The translations under genes and the position numbers were made by a program. A DNA stretch of 56,804 nucleotides from the NCBI GenBank assembly GCA_964489525.1, contig CAZAYY010000026.1, positions 1 to 56,804 on the forward strand. The letters are read 5' to 3'. The notes under the pieces are model-generated. The model was not told where the DNA came from and did not search any database. It worked only from the letters and a program-made list of their open reading frames with translations. Below are positions 15,914 through 24,218 of this stretch, one piece after another. The stretch is from CAZAYY01 sp964489525. Lineage in GTDB: Bacteria; Chloroflexota; Anaerolineae; Anaerolineales; JABWBV01. Numbering within the stretch: position 1 is the first letter of the stretch; each line of letters starts with the position of its first letter.

Positions 15914-17458
15914 ATGGAAGATACCCCCCTGCGCGTCGCCATCATAGACCTGGGCTCCAACACCGCCCGCATGATCATCATGCAAGCCGTCCCCGGCTAC
16001 TCCTTCCGGCTGGCCGACGAAATCCGCGAAGTCGTCCGCCTGCGGCAGGGCCTCACCCCCGACGGCCTCAGCCCCGAAGCCGAAGAGCGCGCCTTCTCCA
16101 CCCTGCGCCTCTTCAAACGCTTCTGCGACAGCGCCCACATCCACGTCATCCTCGCCACCGCCACCAGCGCCGTGCGCGAAGCCGCCAACGGACCCGCCTT
16201 CGTCGAACGCGTCGAGCGCGAAATTGGCCTCACCCTCCAGGTCCTCACCGGCGAGCGCGAAGCCTACTACGGCGTCATCGGCGCCCTCAACGAAGTCCCC
16301 ATGAACGACGGCATCGTCCTCGACATCGGCGGCGGCAGCGCCCAGCTCAGCCAGGTCACCGGCAGCCGCGTCATCGCCAGCCAATCCCACACCCTCGGCG
16401 CCCTCGCCCTCACCGATCAGTTCATCCGCACCGACCCCGCCACCGAAGCCGAAGTCAGCGCCGTCCAAAACCACATCCAAAAAACCCTCAACCGCATCCC
16501 CTGGCTTGCCCCCGCCCCCAACCAGGGCCTCATCGGCCTGGGCGGCACCATCCGCAACCTCGCCCGCATCGAAGCCAACCGCCTCAACTACCCCCTCTAC
16601 ACCCTCCACGGCTTCTCCCTCAACCTCAGCTCCGTCGAAAAATCCATAGACCAGTTCCGCAAACTCCCCCTCGAAAAACGCCAAAAAATCCCCGGCCTGC
16701 AAAGCGACCGCGCCGACATCATCCTCCCCGGCGCCATCGTCCTGCGCGAAGTCATGCGCCGCACCGGCCTGGACGCCATAACCATCTCCATGAGCGGCCT
16801 GCGCGAAGGCGTCTTCCTCGAATACTTCTGGCAGCACCTGCCCTACCCCATCATCCCCGACGCCGCCCGCTTCAGCGTCCTCAACCTCGCCCGCACCTAT
16901 GCCTACAACAAACCCCACGCCAACCACGTCCGCTACCTCTGCGGCCGCCTCTTCGACCAGCTCACCCCCCTCCACGGCCTCGGCCAAACCGAACGCAACC
17001 TGCTCGAAGCCGCCGCCCTGCTCCACGACATCGGCTACATCGTCGGCTACGACGGCCACGACCGCCACTCCCAAACCCTCATCGAATACAACGGCCTGGC
17101 CGGCTTCACCCCCCGCGAAATCGCCCTCATCGCCCTCCTCGCCCGCTACCACCGCAAAGGCGAACCCGACATCAAACCCTACGAACTCATCCTCAAAAAC
17201 AGCGACCGCGAACTGCTCCTGCGCCTTGCCGCCATCCTGCGCCTCGCCGAATTCCTCGAACGCGGCCGCACCGCCACCGTAGACGACGTCATCCTCAACT
17301 GGGACGCCAACACCCTGCGCATGACCCTCATCGCCGACATCCACCCCATGGTCGAAATCTGGCAGGCCGAACGCAACGCCCTCCCCCTCGTCGAACTCGC
17401 CTACCACCGCAAAGTCATCCTCGACAGCATCGCCGCCCCCGCCGGCTGGAATGTCTGA
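15914..17458 (+). CDS. ppx: Ppx/GppA exopolyphosphatase family with HD domain
   Basis: A 514-residue protein. The N-terminal actin-like ATPase fold has IDLGSNTARM (11-20) and DIGGGSAQLS (137-146), typical for hydrolysis of polyphosphate or pppGpp. The C-terminal half is an HD domain (HD at 371-372, with a HDRHS segment after it). GAGGA precedes the ATG. The gene uses almost only C-ending codons, which creates a long antisense frame that I reject. It diverges from kbl. Whether the substrate is polyphosphate or pppGpp cannot be read from sequence. Confidence 0.9.
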   Translation: MEDTPLRVAIIDLGSNTARMIIMQAVPGYSFRLADEIREVVRLRQGLTPDGLSPEAEERAFSTLRLFKRFCDSAHIHVILATATSAVREAANGPAFVERVEREIGLTLQVLTGEREAYYGVIGALNEVPMNDGIVLDIGGGSAQLSQVTGSRVIASQSHTLGALALTDQFIRTDPATEAEVSAVQNHIQKTLNRIPWLAPAPNQGLIGLGGTIRNLARIEANRLNYPLYTLHGFSLNLSSVEKSIDQFRKLPLEKRQKIPGLQSDRADIILPGAIVLREVMRRTGLDAITISMSGLREGVFLEYFWQHLPYPIIPDAARFSVLNLARTYAYNKPHANHVRYLCGRLFDQLTPLHGLGQTERNLLEAAALLHDIGYIVGYDGHDRHSQTLIEYNGLAGFTPREIALIALLARYHRKGEPDIKPYELILKNSDRELLLRLAAILRLAEFLERGRTATVDDVILNWDANTLRMTLIADIHPMVEIWQAERNALPLVELAYHRKVILDSIAAPAGWNV

Positions 17459-17465
17459 CAAAAAC

Positions 17466-17498
17466 AAACCCTAAAGGTTTTCGAAACCTTTAGGGTTT
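17466..17498 (+). terminator. Rho-independent terminator after ppx
   Basis: A perfect 15-bp stem (17466-17480 with 17484-17498) and 3-nt loop tcg, ending in a short T-run, eight bases after the ppx stop. Confidence 0.85.
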
Positions 17499-17690
17499 TC
17501 CTCATTTCGAATGTTTGACGTGTCATTTCCCGTAGCGGCCCGCCACGTCGTGCCCCTTTTTCACCTGTCGTTTCGAACGAGGTAGGGGCCTGCCATCTCG
17601 TGCCCCTGTTTAACGTGTCGCTTCGAACGAGCGCAGCGAGAGAGAAACCTTATCCGCTCCCCGCTCCCCGCTCCCGGCTATCGGCTATCG

Positions 17691-17807
17691 GCCACAACCT
17701 ACAAGCCACAACCCACAACCCACAACCCACAACCCACAACCCACAAGCCACAACCCACAAGCCACAAGCCACAACCCACAAGCCACAACCCACAACCCAC
17801 AAGCCAC
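17691..17807. repeat. Short-unit tandem array (cacaacc / cacaagc)
   Basis: About 115 bp of near-perfect 7-8 bp units alternating cacaaccc and cacaagcc, set in a longer stretch (17500-17859) without a gene that also contains ctcccggct-type repeats and the gtcgtgcccct motif seen in palindromes elsewhere. No spacers, so not CRISPR. Confidence 0.85.
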
Positions 17808-17859
17808 CCCCTCCCGGCTCCCGGCTATCAGCTCCCGGCTCCAGGCTATTGGCTTCCCC

Positions 17860-18240
17860 CTACTCCCCCTTCTCCCACAGCATCCGGTAGGTATACTCAA
17901 AACCCAAATCCAGGTCACTCGGCGCAAACGCCTCAATCTGAATCAACTTCCACCCCTCCGCCCCGCGGCCGTTCAAATGCGACTCCAACTGCGTCTGGAT
18001 GCAAGCCAAAATCTCCTCCGCCTTCTGCGCCGCCGCCTCAGCCTGGGCAGCCTCCAGCTCCCCAAAGCGGAACTCCATAATCAAATTCCACGTCTCCCGA
18101 TCCGGCGCACAAACCGTCCCCGTCGTCACAATCTCATAATCATACGTAAACGAACTCGCCGCCGGCCCGCTCGCACTCCCCTGGCAGCCCGCCAGCACAA
18201 AAACCAGCCCAAACATCAAAACAAACCAAAGCTTCTTCAT
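17860..18240 (-). CDS. Small lipoprotein
   Basis: A lipoprotein signal (MKKLWFVLMFGLVFVLAGC) with lipobox LAGC directs lipidation of Cys19 counted from the ATG at 18240. A TTG six bases upstream is an alternative start, and AGGAG serves either. The mature part (about 105 residues) has a helical segment rich in Ala/Glu/Gln and ends with GRGAEGWKLIQIEAF...YTYRMLWEK, which resembles the DUF4177 pattern (an NGxGxEGWEL-like core) but is too short for a confident assignment. Function unknown. Confidence 0.7.
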   Translation of the reverse strand: MKKLWFVLMFGLVFVLAGCQGSASGPAASSFTYDYEIVTTGTVCAPDRETWNLIMEFRFGELEAAQAEAAAQKAEEILACIQTQLESHLNGRGAEGWKLIQIEAFAPSDLDLGFEYTYRMLWEKGE

Positions 18241-18246
18241 CTTCAA

Positions 18247-18543
18247 AATTCTCCTTTTGTTAAAATCGTCCGCAAATTATACTGACTTTTCCCCCAAATA
18301 TCCAACCCCGATTTTAAGCCAACAGACCGATTTAACATTTAACATTTAACATTTAAAATTTTGCATTTTGCATTTTGCATTTCCATTTTCCTCCCGAACG
18401 GCGCAAGCCGGAGGGATCTTCTCCCCAATTTAACATTTAAAATTTTGAATTTACAATTTCTAAATTCCAATTTCCTCTTGTTTGTTTCGGGATGTCACTT
18501 ATAGTCTATAGACTTTTCGGCTACAGCCTTCTATGATTGGAGC
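18247..18543. repeat. AT-rich intergenic heptamer repeats
   Basis: No gene. Runs of aacattt and tttgcat heptamers (18325-18385, 18428-18455) surround a short GC-rich piece. The last 60 bp before 18544 hold a possible promoter for the XRE gene (tatagtctatagac is a near-palindrome at about 18500). Confidence 0.7.
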
Positions 18544-18765
18544 ATGGACATTCGGAGCCGGTTTGGCATAACGATTCGTAAAATCCGATTGGAAAAGGGC
18601 TTTTCACAAGAAATTCTTGCCCTCCGTGCCAATTTGCATCGGACCTACATTAGTGACATCGAACGCGGGGAACGAAATGTATCATTGGATAACATCCATA
18701 AATTGGCAATGGCCCTCGGAATTACACTAGAATTCCTTTTCACAGAAATGGAAAAGGAATTATGA
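18544..18765 (+). CDS. XRE-family transcriptional regulator
   Basis: A 73-residue protein consisting of one Cro/C1-type helix-turn-helix (IRKIRLEKGFSQEILALRAN, then RTYISDIERGERNVSLDNI), the usual size of a restriction-system controller protein. It overlaps the downstream helicase-nuclease gene by four bases and likely controls it. A near-palindromic stretch lies just upstream and could be its operator. Codon use is AT-richer than in ppx nearby, which supports horizontal transfer. Confidence 0.85.
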   Translation: MDIRSRFGITIRKIRLEKGFSQEILALRANLHRTYISDIERGERNVSLDNIHKLAMALGITLEFLFTEMEKEL

Positions 18766-20735
18766 ACCGGGCCTATTATGCAGCACCTGTTCCCAAATTT
18801 CTGAACGACACCCCTAATCAAATCCTCGGGGCATTGGCCAAAGGCCATGCTTTTGCATTGGAAGATTTGCAGCGCAATGCCTGGACAAGCCAGATTGAGA
18901 TTCTAAAAAACCAGCTGGTAATGCATAAAAATGGATATTTATTATTTGAATACGCAATTCCGAGGATGGGCAAACGCGTAGACGTTATTTTATTGCTGGC
19001 TGGCATTGTGTTTGTCATAGAATTCAAGGTGGGCGAAACCAAATACCACCATCATGCACTGGATCAGGTGATGGATTATGCACTGGATCTGAAAAACTTT
19101 CATGGATTGAGCCATGACTGCCCGATTGTCCCAATTTTGGTTGCTTCAGAGGCGAAAGATTCTTCCTTCACACTGACCCCATTTGATGATTTGGTTTTTA
19201 GCCCTGTTCGGTGTAATCGAAAATCCCTTTCACAAGCGATTTCGTATTGTTTGCAACAGGTTCAAACCACTTCATTCGATTTCTTAAACTGGGTCGAAGC
19301 ACCATACAAACCAACCCCTACTATTGTTGAAGCTGCTCAAGCCCTTTATCAAGGTCATAGTGTGGAGGAAATTTCACGTTCGGATTCAGGTAGAACCAAT
19401 TTAACAGAAACTACCCAGGCCATACTAGAAATTATTCACACCTCCAGGTTGAACAAGAAAAAGTCCATTTGTTTTATCACCGGTGTGCCCGGGGCAGGCA
19501 AAACCCTGGCGGGCTTAAACATAGCCAATGCCCACTTGCACAGTGATGATGAAGAAAACGCAGTATTCTTGTCTGGAAATGGGCCTTTGGTGAAAGTGTT
19601 GCGGGAAGCACTCTCACGGGACGAATACGAAAAAAAGAAAAATCAAGGTATAAGTACCACACGTTCTCAAACCGATCGAAATGTCAGTGCTTTTATTCAA
19701 AATATCCACCATTTTCGGGATGAATATCTGGACAAGAACAAAATACCCCTTGAACGTGTGGTGATTTTTGACGAAGCCCAACGAGCGTGGACACGCGAAC
19801 AAACCAGTTCTTTCATGTCGCGGAAGAAAGGGTTACTGGGTTTCTCAATGTCCGAACCAGAGTTTTTAATCAGTGTGTTGGACCGCCACCCTGATTGGGC
19901 AGTCATTATTTGTTTGATTGGGGGTGGTCAGGAGATTAATACCGGAGAAGCCGGCCTTCCAGAGTGGTTTTATGCCCTTCGTACGCATTACCCTGACTGG
20001 AATGTCTATACATCCAATCTGATTGTTCAACCAGAATACACCCAAGGATATCCTCTTGCCTATTGGTTTTCCAAAAAACAGCTAACCGTGGTTCCCAATT
20101 TACACCTTGCTGTTTCTATCCGATCGTTTCGCTCTGAAAAAGTTTCCGAATTGGTCAGGACATTGTTAATTGGCGATCTACCTGAAGCCAGAAAATTACA
20201 ACGTCAAGTTACTGCAACGTATCCGATTTTCATTACCCGCGATTATAAAGTTGGGAAAGAATGGCTTTGGCAACAAGCCAGGGGGACAGAAAGATATGGT
20301 CTATTGGCCAGTTCTGGTGCACTACGATTGCGGCCCGAAGGAATTTTCGTGAAATCCGAGTTGCAGGTAGAGCATTGGTTTTTGGATGGCAAAGATGATG
20401 TACGCTCATCATACTACCTGGAAGATGTTGCTACGGAGTTTGATATCCAAGGTCTTGAAATTGATTGGAGCCTTGTAGCCTGGGATATTGACTTACGTTA
20501 TACCGAAGGTCAATGGCATCATTATGCATTTAGGGGGTCAAAGTGGATGAAGTTCCGCGATGAAACACGAAAATCCTACTTGACCAATGCCTATCGCGTG
20601 TTGCTCACGCGTGCCCGTCAAGGCATGGTCATTTATGTTCCTTTGGGTGATAAAAACGACCACACTCGCCCACCAGAAGATTATGACAATATTTACAGCT
20701 TATTAAAATCAATTGGTTTGCGAGAACTTCCCTAA
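18762..20735 (+). CDS. Nuclease-like plus DUF2075 helicase-like protein (putative defence)
   Basis: A 657-residue protein. Residues about 40-165 look like a PD-(D/E)XK nuclease: Asp74 (KRVDVILL) and Glu87-Phe-Lys89 (FVIEFK), with a Gln102 motif after. Residues about 235-650 are a P-loop helicase of DUF2075 type, with Walker A GVPGAGKT (241-248), Walker B VVIFDEAQ (333-340) and a C-terminal RVLLTRARQGMVIYVP motif. The XRE gene overlaps its start. Similar DUF2075 proteins occur in defence and Schlafen-related contexts. I infer nucleic-acid targeting against phage or plasmids; nothing here gives the target. Confidence 0.75.
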   Translation: MNRAYYAAPVPKFLNDTPNQILGALAKGHAFALEDLQRNAWTSQIEILKNQLVMHKNGYLLFEYAIPRMGKRVDVILLLAGIVFVIEFKVGETKYHHHALDQVMDYALDLKNFHGLSHDCPIVPILVASEAKDSSFTLTPFDDLVFSPVRCNRKSLSQAISYCLQQVQTTSFDFLNWVEAPYKPTPTIVEAAQALYQGHSVEEISRSDSGRTNLTETTQAILEIIHTSRLNKKKSICFITGVPGAGKTLAGLNIANAHLHSDDEENAVFLSGNGPLVKVLREALSRDEYEKKKNQGISTTRSQTDRNVSAFIQNIHHFRDEYLDKNKIPLERVVIFDEAQRAWTREQTSSFMSRKKGLLGFSMSEPEFLISVLDRHPDWAVIICLIGGGQEINTGEAGLPEWFYALRTHYPDWNVYTSNLIVQPEYTQGYPLAYWFSKKQLTVVPNLHLAVSIRSFRSEKVSELVRTLLIGDLPEARKLQRQVTATYPIFITRDYKVGKEWLWQQARGTERYGLLASSGALRLRPEGIFVKSELQVEHWFLDGKDDVRSSYYLEDVATEFDIQGLEIDWSLVAWDIDLRYTEGQWHHYAFRGSKWMKFRDETRKSYLTNAYRVLLTRARQGMVIYVPLGDKNDHTRPPEDYDNIYSLLKSIGLRELP

Positions 20736-20761
20736 AACCCATCCAATCCAAAATAAAGCCC

Positions 20762-21526
20762 CTAACTTTGGCTCAAACCCGCCAGATGGAAAAAAGCCAT
20801 CTGCATCTCATCTTCTTTCAGCACTTCAGGTTCATTGGTGATAAACGAACGCAGTGCCTTCGGATTCAGCACCCACACAGGTTCTCCACCCTTCATGGGC
20901 TCAACCCACCATCCCGGGAAAACCACCACGGGTTTGACACTGAATTTCTTCCCCGTACTTTTTTGTAATCGGTCCGCCAACCATTTGGATAGATTGGTCG
21001 CCTGGGCAATCGGGTCCCGATCAGGGGATCGTCCATTGATCAAGATTTTTCCGTTCTTAATTTCAACGCGAGCTTCTTTTTGATTGGGTTTTGAATAGGT
21101 TTTGGTTTCTATTAAATAAATGCCGTGCTGGCTGATCACCACATGATCAATATTAAAATTGGCGCCCTGCAAATCATGCAGAATGCGCGCCCCGGTGTTC
21201 CTGAGTTCATCGAGCGATTGTCCAACAATCATCTCTCCATCTCTGGCAAGTTTCAATCGGTTAATAAGATTGATCTTTTTTCTAACCTTGTAAATTGTGT
21301 AAACAATGCTGATAACCAGAATAACCGTAGTAAAGTACGGCTGTGCAATAACTTGAAAAATCCACCGAATCCAGGTTTCAACCACCAATATCACTAAAGC
21401 CGCTGGAAACATAAAGTCAAATAAGATGGAATCATATTGCTCTTGAATCTCTCGATCCAACCCTTGCCCGGAATGGCGAAGGGGTTTTTCTTTTAATGGA
21501 GAGCGATTGGCTGGTTTTTTGAACAT
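20762..21526 (-). CDS. NERD-domain membrane protein
   Basis: I take the ATG at 21526 (254 residues); an in-frame GTG nine bases upstream is possible. Two hydrophobic segments lie at about 37-58 and 63-82. A NERD (nuclease-related) domain follows, with DHVVISQHGIYLIETKTYSK and later QATNLSKWL, including the E-x-K pair of the PD-(D/E)XK fold. NERD proteins are widespread near defence and stress genes. It converges on the helicase gene with 26 bp between stops. Confidence 0.8.
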   Translation of the reverse strand: MFKKPANRSPLKEKPLRHSGQGLDREIQEQYDSILFDFMFPAALVILVVETWIRWIFQVIAQPYFTTVILVISIVYTIYKVRKKINLINRLKLARDGEMIVGQSLDELRNTGARILHDLQGANFNIDHVVISQHGIYLIETKTYSKPNQKEARVEIKNGKILINGRSPDRDPIAQATNLSKWLADRLQKSTGKKFSVKPVVVFPGWWVEPMKGGEPVWVLNPKALRSFITNEPEVLKEDEMQMAFFHLAGLSQS

Positions 21527-21633
21527 CACAAACACCTATAAAGCCTATGAATACAGAAAAATGACCATAAGGGATTCGTTCTTCCTTACTTCCGTTATAA
21601 TACTACAAACCGCCTCACCATTATTTGATTCCC

Positions 21634-22599
21634 ATGACTTTCTCCGATCTCATCCACCAGTTTTCCCATCTTCATACCGCCACAGGGGCAAATTGGAATG
21701 AAAACACCCGGCGCAAAGCGCCTAACAAACCTTTCTTATTGTTGGCGTTGATGGACTTATTTGCCCAGGGGAGTGTGACTGGTGATTTTGTCGAGCCTGT
21801 TGAGGAGTGGGTGGACCTGTTCAATATCTATTGGCGGCTGGTGATGCCCCCAGACCGCAGTGGCAATTTCTCAATGCCGTTTTTCCATATGCGTTCGGAG
21901 CCTTTTTGGGAGCTTGTTCCCAGTCCAGGGATGGAAAATGCGGTCCAAAACGCAAATTCTATCACCTCCTTGGCACAGCTTAGAAGATTAGTGCTTGGCG
22001 CAAGGCTGGCCCCGGAATTGGCCCAGGCGTTCACCCACCCTGATAGCCGGAATATCCTTCGTAAAGCCTTGTTTGACTCCTTTTTTGCGCCGGAATATCA
22101 CCCAATTTTGTTGGAACAAAGTCTGGTAAATCAAGAAGCCTTTCAATACAGTGAATTTCTCTACGAGGAAGCCCTGCAGGGGCAAACTGCTTCCAAAGAA
22201 AGCATCAAACCTGCTGTGCGCGACCAGGGTTTTCGCAAGGCTGTTGTCAAGGTATATGACCATCGCTGTGCAGTGTGTGGCGTTCGAATGCTTTCCCCTG
22301 AAGGGCATACTGCTGTTGCCGCGGCCCACATCATCCCGTGGAGTGTCAGCCAGGATGATCAAATCCCAAATGGAATGGCGCTCTGTCACCTCTGCCATTG
22401 GGCTTTTGATGAAGGGTTGGTGTCAATCTCCAAAAACTACCTGGTGAAAATATCCAAACTGATTTTACTGCCCGGAAATCTACCCCTTCACCTTCCCACC
22501 CTGGCCGAACGACCAATTTTTCTTCCAGATGAACAGCCGTTTTGGCCCGGTATTAAGAACCTTGCTTATCACGCTAGACACATTTGGCGAAGTGGTTGA
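21634..22599 (+). CDS. HNH endonuclease (putative restriction enzyme)
   Basis: A 321-residue protein from the ATG at 21634; a TTG nine bases earlier is less likely. The N-terminal about 190 residues are a helical DNA-recognition-like region starting NKPFLLLALMDLF, typical of predicted restriction endonucleases related to COG3440. The C-terminal HNH domain has a CAVC pair (Cys212, Cys215), AAAHIIPW (His232) and a CHLC pair (Cys251, Cys254) that together form a zinc-bound beta-beta-alpha-metal nuclease. No methyltransferase is adjacent, so it may act on modified DNA or alone. It is AT-richer than the core genes and lies at the right edge of the accessory island. Confidence 0.85.
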   Translation: MTFSDLIHQFSHLHTATGANWNENTRRKAPNKPFLLLALMDLFAQGSVTGDFVEPVEEWVDLFNIYWRLVMPPDRSGNFSMPFFHMRSEPFWELVPSPGMENAVQNANSITSLAQLRRLVLGARLAPELAQAFTHPDSRNILRKALFDSFFAPEYHPILLEQSLVNQEAFQYSEFLYEEALQGQTASKESIKPAVRDQGFRKAVVKVYDHRCAVCGVRMLSPEGHTAVAAAHIIPWSVSQDDQIPNGMALCHLCHWAFDEGLVSISKNYLVKISKLILLPGNLPLHLPTLAERPIFLPDEQPFWPGIKNLAYHARHIWRSG

Positions 22600-23072
22600 A
22601 CCACTTCTGACCGTTCCCCTACTTCGCCCATTCGCGCAATTCGCCCCATTCGTGTCCCAGGTTTCCCCCTCGCTCCGCTCGCCCAAAACCACACCAAAAC
22701 GACTGAAGTCGTCACTACAAAATGCCCGCCCCGCGCAGCGGCCCCCAATTCAACATTTAACATTTAACATTTCCAATTTCCCCTTTCTTTCCCTCCCTCG
22801 CTTCGCTCGTCCGAAACGCCACAAGAACGACTGAAGTCGTTACTACAAAATGCCCGCCCCGCACAGCGGCCCCCAATTTAACATTTAAAATTTCCAATTT
22901 CCCCTTTCTTTCCCTCCCTCGCTTCGCTCGCTCGAAACGACCCAAGAACGACTGAAGTCGTCACTACACAATGCCCGCCCCGCGCAGCGGTACCCGATTT
23001 CCAAATTCCAAATTCCCCCCGCCTCCCCCATTTAACATTTAACATTTAAAATTTTGCATTTCCCTTTCCCGC
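22600..23072. repeat. Intergenic block with three about 120-bp repeats
   Basis: Three units, each containing cgcttcgctcg-like sequence, acgactgaagtcgtcactac and tgcccgccccgcgcagcgg, then atttaacattt heptamers. The palindromic units start at 22699, 22827 and 22947 (spacing 128 and 120). No gene. It bounds the accessory island on its right. Confidence 0.85.
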
Positions 23073-23567
23073 CTATTCCTTCTCCCACTCCTCCCCCGGA
23101 TTATGCTCAAAATCAATCACCCGAATCCGAGGAGGTTTCCTTTCTAATGACGCATCTGCTTCCCGCGAGAAATGCTTTGCCCACTGCAGCAGCGCCTCCG
23201 CCGCCAGCCGGGCCTGTACCGGATTATCCCCATTCATCACCTCCTCCAACCGCGCAATCGCCGCCCGCTCCCGGATCTCCACCAGTTCCTGCCGCTTGGA
23301 GGAGGTCTGCTCATAATCATACGCATTCACCCGCGCCTCCCATTGGTACTGGTAGCTCGCCCTTCGCCATGAGTTCGGCGCAGACAGCGGCAGCTCAGCT
23401 TTGCCCTCCTTTGCCTTATCGCCCCTCGAAATCAGGTACGCCTGCCGCAGCGACCGGTTCGGCCCCAACTCCAGGTAAATCCGGAACCGCTCATACCACA
23501 GCGCCGGCTCACCCGACAGCCTTTCCCAAATTTGCTCAATATGCGCTGGAATATAAATCTTCTTCAT
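23073..23567 (-). CDS. Phage-type hypothetical protein (possible small-terminase-like)
   Basis: A 164-residue helical protein. The spacing of WYERFRIYLELG, SLRQAYLISRG and PNSWRRASYQYQWEARVNAYD resembles the N-terminal DNA-binding region of small terminase-type phage proteins, and the C-terminal half is a charged helix. No large terminase, portal or capsid gene is nearby, so it is either a lone remnant or a chromosomal paralogue. The family call is by pattern only. Confidence 0.5.
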   Translation of the reverse strand: MKKIYIPAHIEQIWERLSGEPALWYERFRIYLELGPNRSLRQAYLISRGDKAKEGKAELPLSAPNSWRRASYQYQWEARVNAYDYEQTSSKRQELVEIRERAAIARLEEVMNGDNPVQARLAAEALLQWAKHFSREADASLERKPPRIRVIDFEHNPGEEWEKE

Positions 23568-24218
23568 GCCCCCAGTATACCATAATTAGAACATAATTTC
23601 TACATTTAATTTACCCCAAATTCCCCTTCTCAACCCCTTGACAAAATAGAACACATGGTCTATAATGCCCTTGCCGGTCCCGTTCCGGCCCTCGCACCTT
23701 AACAACCACAACCAAACATTCCAATTCCCAAATTTTGCATTTAACATTTTTCATTTTTCATTTTTCATTTTTCATTTTGCATTTTGCATTTTCCCTCATA
23801 CCACTTCATACCAGCACATACACCCTACGCACCCCCAAACTGCCCCCCACCCCCCACATCCACCGGCCTCGCCCAGCCCAAAAAAATTTTTTCAAAAAAC
23901 ACCCACTTTTCATACCAAATCTGCCCACGCCCATACAACCAAAAACGGGCACGACATGTCGTGCCCCTACTCGAACCAACACCAAAACGACTGTCGCCAC
24001 TACCCAATGCCCGCCCCTCCAAATCCCAAATCCCAAATTCCAAATCCCAAATTCCAAATCCCAAATCCCAAATTCCAAATCCCAAATTCCAAATCCCAAA
24101 TTCCAAATTCCATATTCCAAATTCCAAATCTCAAACTTCCCCCAATTTAACATTTAACATTTAAAATTTTCCCTTTTCCCTTTTCCCTTTTCCCTTTTCC
24201 CCCGCCCCCGGCTCCTGG
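23568..24218. repeat. 650-bp repeat-rich gap
   Basis: No gene. Holds atttttc runs (23750-23790), the 20-bp palindrome GGGCACGACATGTCGTGCCC at about 23947, a tgcccgcccc motif, and an array of alternating aaatccc/aaattcc heptamers (about 24018-24130), then ttccctttt repeats. ORFs in all frames here are repeat translations. Confidence 0.85.

Noticed and set aside
15797..17467. 556-codon open frame antisense to ppx
   Set aside because: It exists because ppx uses almost only C-ending codons. The translation is a monotonous Asp/Gly/Glu/Val/Ala mix with no domain pattern, while the plus strand encodes a complete Ppx/GppA-HD protein.
17691..17807. Possible CRISPR array
   Set aside because: Units are 7-8 bp, directly abutting, with no spacers and no cas genes in the window. 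The same holds for 24018-24130.
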